Shown here one piece after another: positions 42,235 to 49,846 of a stretch of 64,000 bases of DNA. Both the position numbers and the translations under genes were made by a program. Numbering within the stretch: position 1 is the first letter of the stretch; every line of letters begins with the position of its first letter. The notes below the pieces were generated by a model. It had not been told where the DNA came from, did not search any database, and saw nothing but the letters and a program-made list of their open reading frames with translations. Source of the stretch: Cytophagaceae bacterium (GTDB taxonomy: Bacteria; Bacteroidota; Bacteroidia; Cytophagales; Spirosomataceae). Where the stretch lies: positions 2,108,001 to 2,172,000 of the forward strand of contig JADKIR010000004.1 in assembly GCA_016722655.1 (NCBI GenBank), given 5' to 3'.

Positions 42235-43782
42235 TTAATAAAGGTAATAGTCGGGGGCTTTAATTATTTCTTCTATCAAAGACCTTACTCTTTGTCCTGC
42301 CTGTTCCTGATTTTTTACGATTTCATACCATTCATAATCAGGGGCTCCCCCAGTTAGTACAGTCTGGTATTTTTTTAGCCGTGTAGCGTTGACTGGTCGG
42401 GCCAAAAACAACTCCAAAATTGCCGGGGCGAGTTTGCTCACATCATCATATCCGGTAAAGTTCTTTATCCAGTCACCAAGAGTGGAATCAGAACTCCCAC
42501 CAAGAATTTCTTTCTGAAAATTTATTGTGGCGGGCAAGGTTTTGGTTGAAACCCAGTTGCGGTAGCCTTTCCATCCTGCTACATTTGGAGGGTTCAAAAT
42601 TTCTAAACCCAAAGCCATCATTACATTTCTGGTGTACAAGTCACTGTAATCAAAATGGTGCGTAAATCCTACAATACTCTCGGCAGGTGACTTAAGCTGA
42701 ACCCCAATATTGAGGTCATCAAAAAAATGCTGACTTTTAAATAGTGTTTTGAGCATTGGTTTAAATTCAAAATTGTTGTTTTTCAGAATCTGAGCCAATT
42801 GATCAATAATCGTAGCATCTGTTTTTTCAGGGTTAGCGTAAACAAAGTACTCATATAGCTTCTTCGAAATAAATTTGGATGCCTCAGTACCTTTTTTTGT
42901 TAGAATAACGTCAATTAATTTTTTTACTGAATATTCAAAAACATTCTTTTCGTTTATTTCATAATTTACATTAAAAACTTCCCCCATAAAAAGTTTCGGG
43001 TTTTTATCAAACTGATCTGCATTGAGATACGCTTCATAAGGAACATGTTCATCATAAAACATGGTAATTTTCCATCCAGTGAGAATTTTTGCAGCCTCCC
43101 TTATATCTTGTTCTGTGTAATTCCCAACGCCTAAAGAAAAAAGCTCCATTAGTTCCCGGGCATAATTTTCATTTGGAATTTCGTTAATGTTCTCATTGCC
43201 ATTAAGATAGAGCAACATGGCACCATCAATCGAAATTTTTTCTAATAAAGTACGAAAATTCCCGGCGTAATTTTTCCTGAAAATGTCATTCTGACGATAC
43301 ATCGAAATGGCGGGAATATTGTTGCAAATGGCAAATTGTGTTGCAAAATGGTCATGCCAAAATAAAGTAGTTTTTTCCAGAAAACTGGCCGTATCTCTTT
43401 TCATCAGATTGACCCACCACGCCCCAAGTGTATAATTGTACTCTCCACGGTGTAAGGCTACTTTCTTTTCTTCATCTTCTTTAGCTTTTCCACTTAGATT
43501 ATTGGGTTCCCGGAGTCGATCATTTACAAAAAATGGAGGAACCGGACTGATATTTCGGTCGCCGTTGGAAAACAATTCTTCCACTATCTCCCCTGCACGT
43601 TTACCCTCATATCTGTTGATAAGGTCGTGTGTGACATTGAACGATGCCCGGCGGAGAAGATGCTGTACTTGTAACCTTGTAAGGGGAATTGTATATTCAT
43701 CGAGACTTCCACTAACTTTTGATCTGTGGATGGTGCCCTGAAAAACGGAGCTCCAAAGGTCTCTTCTCGATATACTGCCCAT
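42235..43782 (-). CDS. DUF1800 protein
   Basis: 515 residues. The start has MGSISRRDLWSSVFQG, a possible Tat signal. The DUF1800 segments QVQHLLRRASFNVTHDL, FWHDHFATQ, NENYARELMELFSLGVGNYTEQDI and PPNVAGWKGYRNWVS are all present. DUF1800 is almost always coupled to DUF1501, as here with a 1-base gap, and the pair is expressed in many Bacteroidota and planctomycete genomes, with suspected roles in polymer binding or secretion. No sorting domain is present on this protein. Confidence 0.88.
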   Translation of the reverse strand: MGSISRRDLWSSVFQGTIHRSKVSGSLDEYTIPLTRLQVQHLLRRASFNVTHDLINRYEGKRAGEIVEELFSNGDRNISPVPPFFVNDRLREPNNLSGKAKEDEEKKVALHRGEYNYTLGAWWVNLMKRDTASFLEKTTLFWHDHFATQFAICNNIPAISMYRQNDIFRKNYAGNFRTLLEKISIDGAMLLYLNGNENINEIPNENYARELMELFSLGVGNYTEQDIREAAKILTGWKITMFYDEHVPYEAYLNADQFDKNPKLFMGEVFNVNYEINEKNVFEYSVKKLIDVILTKKGTEASKFISKKLYEYFVYANPEKTDATIIDQLAQILKNNNFEFKPMLKTLFKSQHFFDDLNIGVQLKSPAESIVGFTHHFDYSDLYTRNVMMALGLEILNPPNVAGWKGYRNWVSTKTLPATINFQKEILGGSSDSTLGDWIKNFTGYDDVSKLAPAILELFLARPVNATRLKKYQTVLTGGAPDYEWYEIVKNQEQAGQRVRSLIEEIIKAPDYYLY

Positions 43783-43937
43783 ATTTAAGATTTGAAAATG
43801 GCTTAAAATTAACGATTAATTCCAAGACTTTCAAAGATCATTTAGAGCAATTTAACCATAAAAAATCTGAATATAACTAAATAAAGATAGTTTTTTGAAA
43901 AATAGAATTTTCTGATTCTCAAATAAAATTTTAATTT

Positions 43938-44452
43938 TTGGAAAGATCAAAACGTGGAATACAGTTTTGCAAAGAAACCGCGGACTTAATATATCCCAAG
44001 TTGCTAAGTGTATTTGACCTGGAAGGAATGCCAAGATTGGTAAAGTTTTTAGAAATCTTAGACGATTTGGCAAAAAGCAAAAATCTTGAATTCTTGTCTT
44101 CTGACCCCATTCAAATCAGAAATGAGGTGGACTCCGATCGAATCAAAAAAGTATTGGAACATGTAAGTGAAAACTTTCGAAATCCGATTAAACTCGATGA
44201 CGTAGCACAACTGGCCAATATGAGTGAGTCGGCATTTAGCAGATATTTCAAAAAAAGAACCAGAAAAACATTCTCAAGTTTTTTGACCGATATTAGAATC
44301 GAATTGCATGTAAATTATTGCAAAATGACAAACTGAGTATCTCGCAGATAGCTTTTGACAGTGGATTTTACAACCTTTCAAACTTTTACCGTCAGTTTAA
44401 AACTACCAAGAAAATCACCCCACTGGCATATAGGATGAATTATATTGACTGA
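43938..44452 (+). pseudogene. AraC-family regulator, truncated and frameshifted
   Basis: The first frame (43938-44336, starting at a TTG) encodes the linker and first HTH of an AraC protein (EHVSENFRNPIKLDDVAQLANMSESAFSRYFKKRT). It ends at VNYCKMTN; adding one A in the AAAA run near 44320 continues as KLSISQIAFDSGFYNLSNFYRQFK to the stop at 44450-44452, which completes the second HTH. The N-terminal ligand-binding domain of about 150 residues is missing, and the upstream 150 bases contain no start of it. So the gene is a double-defect remnant. Confidence 0.75.
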
Positions 44453-44484
44453 CATTTATTATAAATATTTATTGATATAAAAAA

Positions 44485-44510
44485 AGCCTTCAGAATCTCT
44501 TCCGAAGGCT
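44485..44510. terminator. Bidirectional terminator after aspC
   Basis: AGCCTTC and GAAGGCT form a 7-bp stem with a 12-base loop, with A-run before and T-rich sequence after. It is placed between the AraC remnant and the convergent aspartate aminotransferase gene. Confidence 0.75.
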
Positions 44511-44532
44511 CTTTGTTTTTTTATATGTGTTC

Positions 44533-45732
44533 TTATTTCAAAGTCAAAATCGCAGTTTTGATTCTTCCGACCGCTTCTTTGAGAGCTTCATCAGATGCCG
44601 CAGTAGAAATACGGATACAATTTGGAGCACCAAATCCGGAGCCGGCAACAGTGGCAACAAATGACTTCTCGAGCAACCACATCGATAGATCGTCAGAGTT
44701 ATTTATGGTGGTTGTTCCGTCAGTTTTTCCAAAATAATAACTTACGTCAGGAAATGCATAAAATGCCCCTTCCGGTACATTCACTTTAAATCCGGGAATC
44801 TCTTTCAACAAGCCCACTACCAGATCCCTTCTTAACAAATAAGCCCTTTTCATGGTTTCAGCGGCTGTCATGTCATCCCAAGCTACCAACGAAGCTCTTT
44901 GAGCAATATGGTTAGTTCCTGAAGTCACCTGACCCTGAAGTTTGTCTATTCCATCCACAATCCATTTAGCAGCACCAATATACCCTATTCTCCAGCCGGT
45001 CATGGCAAAACCTTTGGCCATACCGTTTACGGTGATAACCCTGTCTTTGATGGCTTCGATAGAGCCTATTGAGAAGTGGCCTTCTTCACGGAAATTGATA
45101 TATTCATAAATCTCGTCAGCCAAAACATACACATTTGGGTGTTTTTCTATCACAGCCGCAATGGCTCTTAGTTCAGCTTCGCTATAAACTGAGCCCGTTG
45201 GATTGTTGGGCGAGGCATACATTACGACCTTGGTTTTGTCAGTGATGGCTGCTTCCAGTTGGTCGGCGGTTACTTTAAAATCATTTTCAAAAGCACCTTC
45301 CAATACCACTGATTTTCCTTCAGCCAATTTCACCATTTCACTGTATGAAACCCAATACGGAGCAAAAATGATAACTTCCTCTCCGGGATTAACCATCACG
45401 GCCAGAGCATTGGCCAAAGAATGTTTGGCTCCGGTCGAAACGATAATGTTTTCAGGTTTCCAATCTATATTATTGTCTCTCTTAAATTTTTCGGCTATTA
45501 CTTTACGCAGCTCAGGAATACCCGCAACTGGTGTATAAGCATGAAAACCGGCATCAATGGCATCTTTTGCGGCATCGCAAATGTGCTTTGGTGTTTTAAA
45601 ATCAGGCTCACCAATTGAAAGGTTTATCACTTTGTGTCCCAGAGCAGCCAGCTCTCTTGATTTTTTTGACATTGCCAGAGTTGCAGATTCTTCCAGATTA
45701 TTGATTCTGTCGGCAAGCAAATTTGTACTCAT
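44533..45732 (-). CDS. aspC: Aspartate/aromatic-type aminotransferase, class I
   Basis: 399 residues, PLP fold type I, group I aminotransferase. The internal PLP Lys is in NGMAKGFAMTGWRIGY near residue 238; LADEIYEYI carries the Asp that contacts the pyridine N, and NNPTGSVY the NP motif. The length and the start MSTNLLADRINNLEESATLAMSKKSRE are typical of aspartate aminotransferases of the AspB type; a broader substrate range (prephenate) is possible. A TTAATTTTG -7 element (45798-45805) lies upstream. Monocistronic. Confidence 0.9.
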   Translation of the reverse strand: MSTNLLADRINNLEESATLAMSKKSRELAALGHKVINLSIGEPDFKTPKHICDAAKDAIDAGFHAYTPVAGIPELRKVIAEKFKRDNNIDWKPENIIVSTGAKHSLANALAVMVNPGEEVIIFAPYWVSYSEMVKLAEGKSVVLEGAFENDFKVTADQLEAAITDKTKVVMYASPNNPTGSVYSEAELRAIAAVIEKHPNVYVLADEIYEYINFREEGHFSIGSIEAIKDRVITVNGMAKGFAMTGWRIGYIGAAKWIVDGIDKLQGQVTSGTNHIAQRASLVAWDDMTAAETMKRAYLLRRDLVVGLLKEIPGFKVNVPEGAFYAFPDVSYYFGKTDGTTTINNSDDLSMWLLEKSFVATVAGSGFGAPNCIRISTAASDEALKEAVGRIKTAILTLK

Positions 45733-45797
45733 GATTTTGTTATATTTAATGTTTCCCCAAAAACGTACCGGAAAGGCAATCTTTCCAAATTCGGGTG

Positions 45798-45805
45798 CAA
45801 AATTA
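45798..45805 (-). promoter_or_regulatory. -7 element of aspC
   Basis: On the minus strand TAATTTTG, a match to TAnnTTTG, 65 bases before the start codon. The -33 element is not clear. The rest of the 45733-46089 gap holds nothing else I can support. Confidence 0.5.
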
Positions 45806-46089
45806 AGTGTTATTGTGGGAATTGCCTTATAAAAATTTGGATTTTACGGATTCTAAATTTTCCTAAATCCATTTTTTTTCTTTGAAAATGGAGAGAATGG
45901 TTTTCATTAATTGATTTTTTTAACTGAATAGTACTATTTTTTTAGACAAAAGATATTGGATTTAGAAATAAAGAAAAGAATAATTCACTTCAGGAGTCGT
46001 TAAATAAAAGCAAATGGCTATTTTTGAAATCTTACTATTTGAAAGTTTTCTACGTATTAAAGTATATGGAAAACCAGAAGGAAAATTTT

Positions 46090-48948
46090 ATGAACAAAAA
46101 ACTACTCTTAATATTGGTTTTGGCTATTTTGGCACCTTTGGTATCCTGGGCCACACACCTGCGTGCGGGAGAAATAACCGCCACGAGGGTTTCTTCTAGC
46201 CAGCTCACCTACAAAATCACCCTTACCACCTATACTGACCAAATCAATGGTAAGCCCGCCAACGATGGACAGGAAACCGTTACTTTCAATTTTGGTTTTT
46301 CGACTACCAAACCGGAGATTTATAAAGTAAGCCGAAAAAAGAAATTCCTGATAAATCCTGCCACAATGTGCAATGTTTATGATACTACAATTACTTTTCC
46401 GGCACCTGGGCAATACACGATCAGTTGTGGAATCGTAAACCGAAACGAACGGACAATAAACTTGCCTCAACCGTCTGAAAACATCAGTTTTTTTGTACAA
46501 ACCTCCATAAATATTAACCCGAGTTTTGGACTTAACAGTACTCCGGTTTTACTAAATATTCCTATAGACTCCGCCTCATTAGGCTCCAAATTTATTCATA
46601 ATCCGGGGGCCTTTGACATTGATGGCGATAGCTTATCTTACAGGCTTACAACTCCCAAACGAGACAAGGGCACCGATACCGGTGTCGGAGAATTTATTGA
46701 GGGTTATCTTGACCCAAGTACCGTAGGTCCGGCTCCGATTCTTAATGAGGCAGGTAGTGGTCCGGCTACTTTCAGGATTGACCCCCGCACAGGTGACTTA
46801 ATATGGGATGCTCCAAGGGAAATAGGGCAATACAATGTGGCTTTTATCATCGAAGAATGGAGGAAAGCCCCAAGTGGTAACTATTTGAAAATAGGGGAGA
46901 TAGTAAGAGATATGCAGATTATTGTGGTGGAATCTACCAACAAAAGACCACTTCTGGAAGTACCCGATGAAGTATGTGTGGAAGCAGGGAAAAGAGCAGA
47001 ATTTGAGGTGAAAGGTAAAGATCAGGACGACCAGTCATTAAAGCTTACCAGTTCAGGCGGAGTTTATAATCTTGATGCCAGTGGATTGCCAATAAAGTTT
47101 ATAGAGCCCGAAGCTGCGACTTTTAAATCAACACCTGCCAATAAACTCGTAACAGGTACTTTTGCCTGGAATACCAACTGTCTTCATGTGCGTGATCAAC
47201 CATACGATGTACTATTTAAAGTGGAAGATTCACCAGGGCGTTTTAGCACGTCTTTGGTTGATATTAAAACCATGAAAATCACCGTGTTGCCACCTACTCC
47301 GAAAGACCTGGTTGCTACTGAACAGGAAACAGGCGTAAAACTCACCTGGAAAGCAGTGACAGGATGTAAGACAGAGGGAAAAATTTTGGTTTATAGAAAA
47401 AATGGTTGCAGCGGTTTAAACCCTGGTGAATGTATTGCAGGTATGCCTGCTGATTGGGGATACACCTTGTTGACTTCGGTAAATACTTCAGACACAACTT
47501 ATACCGATCTCAGTACCGAAAAAGGTGCAATTTATAGTTACAGATTGGTTACAGAAATACCGGTTAATAGTTTTGTGAAAATGCAAAGCTCGCCATCGAT
47601 AGAGTTTTGTGTGGGTAGCGAAATTAAAAAAGGTATGAATGTAATTACCAAAGTTTCTATTGACAAAACCGATCCTCAAACAGGCGAAATTACTATCAAC
47701 TGGACCAAACCTATTGATTTTGATTCAAAAATCGACAAAGGGCCTTATGCTTATAAACTTCTGAGAACCATAGGATTAGGGGGTGAAAGCTTTGAATTGG
47801 TTCACACTCAGGTGACTGCATTTGATGGCTCCGTTGATACTCTTTTTGTGGACAAGGGTCTAAATACCAAAGACAATATTTATCGCTACAAAGTAGAGTT
47901 TTATACAGAATCAGAAAAACTATACAGCACATCGCCTCAGGCTACTTCAGTTAGACTCGATGTGAGTCCGGAAGATAAAAAACTCAAACTTAAATGGGAA
48001 GCCAATGTGCCCTGGAAAAACGACAATCAGGTTCATTTGATTTATAGAGAAGATAAACAAAAAGCTGGTTCTTTTAATTTGATTAAAAAGCTGGAAGTAG
48101 GAGGAATTTCTTCTTTCACATATATCGATGAAGGTAAAGATACCGAAACAGATGATGGGGATATTTCGGTTGAAATTCAAAATAAAGAAAATTATTGTTA
48201 CTACGTGATAACCCGGGGCCTATACGAAGAACTTCCGCTTTTAGGACTACTCCAAAATGCCTCTCAGATTGCTTGTGGTAGCCCAGCTGACAATACTCCT
48301 CCATGTAAGCCTGACCTCGTCGGAACTCCAAATGGCTCAGGCTCAGGTTGTGAGGGACTTACCGCTGAGGATTTTTGTAACAATGATGTATTTGTCAACA
48401 AAATCTCCTGGAATGCTCCGGCCTCAACAGGTACCGGGGAATGTCGGCAGGATGTGATTTCATACAGTATTTTTTATTCGAGATATGAAGACGAAGAACC
48501 CCGCTTGATTGCTGTTCAGGACGCCGCATTGGGTACAACTTTCAATCATAAACGTAATTCAAAAGATGGATTTGCCGGCTGTTATTATATTTCAGCAAAA
48601 AGCAATCTGGGTGGTGAAAGTACCATGAGTAATAAAATTTGTTTTGACAATTGTGAGGACATCAGTTTTCCAAATGTATTTTCACCCAATGGCGATGGCA
48701 AGAATGACACTTTTAGCCCCATGAATTGCCCGGCATTTATCAATACCATCTCTTATGATATTTTTGCTTCTACGGGCTTAAAAGTTGCCACCGGTAGTGA
48801 ATCAAGTCTCGACTGGGACGGACGGGATTCAAACGGGAAGCTTTTACCCACAGGTGTTTATTATTACCTGATTACAGTAAAATTTGAGAAATTAAGCCGG
48901 GAAGGTAGCATCAAAACCTTTAAAGGATATATATCTCTTCTAAGATAA
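46090..48948 (+). CDS. Large surface protein with gliding-type (type B) T9SS domain
   Basis: 952 residues from ATG 46090, which yields a signal peptide (MNKKLLLILVLAILAPLVSWATHLRAG). The N-terminal THLRAGEITATR is the usual start of such surface proteins. The rest contains several beta-sandwich/fibronectin-like modules (GFSTTKPEIYKVSRKK, LVATEQETGVKLTWKAVTG, LLRTIGLGGESF) and ends in FPNVFSPNGDGKNDTFSP, the type B sorting domain related to gliding-motility proteins. An adhesive or structural surface role is likely. An in-frame start at 46024 is possible but worse. Confidence 0.88.
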   Translation: MNKKLLLILVLAILAPLVSWATHLRAGEITATRVSSSQLTYKITLTTYTDQINGKPANDGQETVTFNFGFSTTKPEIYKVSRKKKFLINPATMCNVYDTTITFPAPGQYTISCGIVNRNERTINLPQPSENISFFVQTSININPSFGLNSTPVLLNIPIDSASLGSKFIHNPGAFDIDGDSLSYRLTTPKRDKGTDTGVGEFIEGYLDPSTVGPAPILNEAGSGPATFRIDPRTGDLIWDAPREIGQYNVAFIIEEWRKAPSGNYLKIGEIVRDMQIIVVESTNKRPLLEVPDEVCVEAGKRAEFEVKGKDQDDQSLKLTSSGGVYNLDASGLPIKFIEPEAATFKSTPANKLVTGTFAWNTNCLHVRDQPYDVLFKVEDSPGRFSTSLVDIKTMKITVLPPTPKDLVATEQETGVKLTWKAVTGCKTEGKILVYRKNGCSGLNPGECIAGMPADWGYTLLTSVNTSDTTYTDLSTEKGAIYSYRLVTEIPVNSFVKMQSSPSIEFCVGSEIKKGMNVITKVSIDKTDPQTGEITINWTKPIDFDSKIDKGPYAYKLLRTIGLGGESFELVHTQVTAFDGSVDTLFVDKGLNTKDNIYRYKVEFYTESEKLYSTSPQATSVRLDVSPEDKKLKLKWEANVPWKNDNQVHLIYREDKQKAGSFNLIKKLEVGGISSFTYIDEGKDTETDDGDISVEIQNKENYCYYVITRGLYEELPLLGLLQNASQIACGSPADNTPPCKPDLVGTPNGSGSGCEGLTAEDFCNNDVFVNKISWNAPASTGTGECRQDVISYSIFYSRYEDEEPRLIAVQDAALGTTFNHKRNSKDGFAGCYYISAKSNLGGESTMSNKICFDNCEDISFPNVFSPNGDGKNDTFSPMNCPAFINTISYDIFASTGLKVATGSESSLDWDGRDSNGKLLPTGVYYYLITVKFEKLSREGSIKTFKGYISLLR

Positions 48949-48951
48949 ATC

Positions 48952-48979
48952 AAAAGAGGAGCCCTAAAGCTCCTCTTTT
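48952..48979 (+). terminator. Terminator after the surface protein gene
   Basis: Perfect 11-bp stem AAAAGAGGAGC / GCTCCTCTTTT with a 6-base loop and a following T-run. It would work in both directions and could also end greA transcription. Confidence 0.88.
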
Positions 48980-49028
48980 TAATATTTTTAGGGTACCTGG
49001 TACTCGCAACCCGGTACTCAAAATTTAT

Positions 49029-49499
49029 TTACATCGATATTTCAACGACTTCAACCTCCACCATTCCGGCAGGAGCCTGAATCTGAGCCTTATCGCCAAC
49101 TTCTTTTCCCAGTAAACCTTTGGCAAACGGCGAATTGATTGAAATTTTTCCTTGTTTCAGGTCGGCTTCTTCTTCGGCCACCAGGGTGTAAGTCATCAAA
49201 GCACCGTTTTTCACGTTTTTGATTTTTACTTTATTCATCAGCGAAACCTTCGAAGTATCAATGGTTGACTCATCGAGAATTCTGGCATTGGCCATCAAAA
49301 CTTCAAGTTTCGATATCTCGCCTTCCATCAGTCCCTGAGCATCTTTAGCTGCATCATATTCGGCGTTTTCAGACAAGTCACCTTTGTCCTTAGCTTCGGC
49401 TATGGCTTGTGATATTTCTCTACGGCCTTTGGTTTTGAGGTCGTGGAGTTTGTTTTTCAAATTATCATATCCTTCCTGTGTATAATATTGAAATGACAT
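49029..49499 (-). CDS. greA: Transcription elongation factor GreA
   Basis: 156 residues, the normal length. The N-terminal coiled coil (YTQEGYDNLKNKLHDLKTKGRREISQAIAEAKDKGDLSENAEYDAAKDAQ) with the acidic tip DLSENAEYDAA stimulates cleavage of backtracked transcripts by RNA polymerase; the C-terminal FKBP-like domain follows (VSLMNKVKIKNVKNG). Two terminator-like hairpins lie in its leader, between the promoter and the start codon. Identification is secure. Confidence 0.96.
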   Translation of the reverse strand: MSFQYYTQEGYDNLKNKLHDLKTKGRREISQAIAEAKDKGDLSENAEYDAAKDAQGLMEGEISKLEVLMANARILDESTIDTSKVSLMNKVKIKNVKNGALMTYTLVAEEEADLKQGKISINSPFAKGLLGKEVGDKAQIQAPAGMVEVEVVEISM

Positions 49500-49541
49500 G
49501 GTTAGTATTTGTTTAAATATGTTTAGTACTAAAAAAAAACA

Positions 49542-49560
49542 CCCGCCCTCTCAGGCTGGG
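49542..49560 (-). terminator. Second terminator-like hairpin in the greA leader
   Basis: On the minus strand CCCAGCC-TGAGAG-GGCGGG is a GC-rich stem with one bulged A, followed by TG and a run of nine or ten Ts. It lies 43 bases before the greA start codon, so it could stop transcription just upstream of the gene. Confidence 0.6.
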
Positions 49561-49572
49561 TAGAAAAAAAAA

Positions 49573-49594
49573 GAACGGCGAAAATCGACCGTTC
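49573..49594 (-). terminator. First terminator-like hairpin in the greA leader
   Basis: On the minus strand GAACGG-TCGATTTTCG-CCGTTC is a 6-bp GC-rich stem followed by nine Ts. It lies between the greA promoter and the start codon. Confidence 0.6.
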
Positions 49595-49678
49595 CTGATT
49601 ATTGTAAATATCAGAAACTACGTTACGTTTTGCTTGAAAATGTATTAGTCTTTTTTTGCATTCCTTTCAAATGAGGCA

Positions 49679-49708
49679 CAAAGATAATAGATTTTAGAAA
49701 TTTGTCAA
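49679..49708 (-). promoter_or_regulatory. Promoter of greA
   Basis: On the minus strand TTG (49706-49708), 19 bases, TATCTTTG (49679-49686): a full match to the Bacteroidota consensus. The transcript would start near 49672 and have a leader of about 170 bases containing both hairpins above. Confidence 0.65.
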
Positions 49709-49788
49709 GAAATAATTTGATAGCTAAGAAATTATCATTCAGAAAGATTTCAATTTATTGATATGTTTTTTGGCATTTAGAACAAAAA

Positions 49789-49824
49789 ACTCTCCTGTTA
49801 AAAGAAGAATTGAAACAGGAGAGT
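49789..49824 (-). terminator. Terminator of the GH3 gene
   Basis: Perfect 11-bp stem ACTCTCCTGTT / AACAGGAGAGT with a 14-base loop. On the minus strand it follows the glucosidase stop and is followed by TTTTTTG. Confidence 0.8.
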
Positions 49825-49846
49825 ATTATTAAAAGCAAAATCAAAC

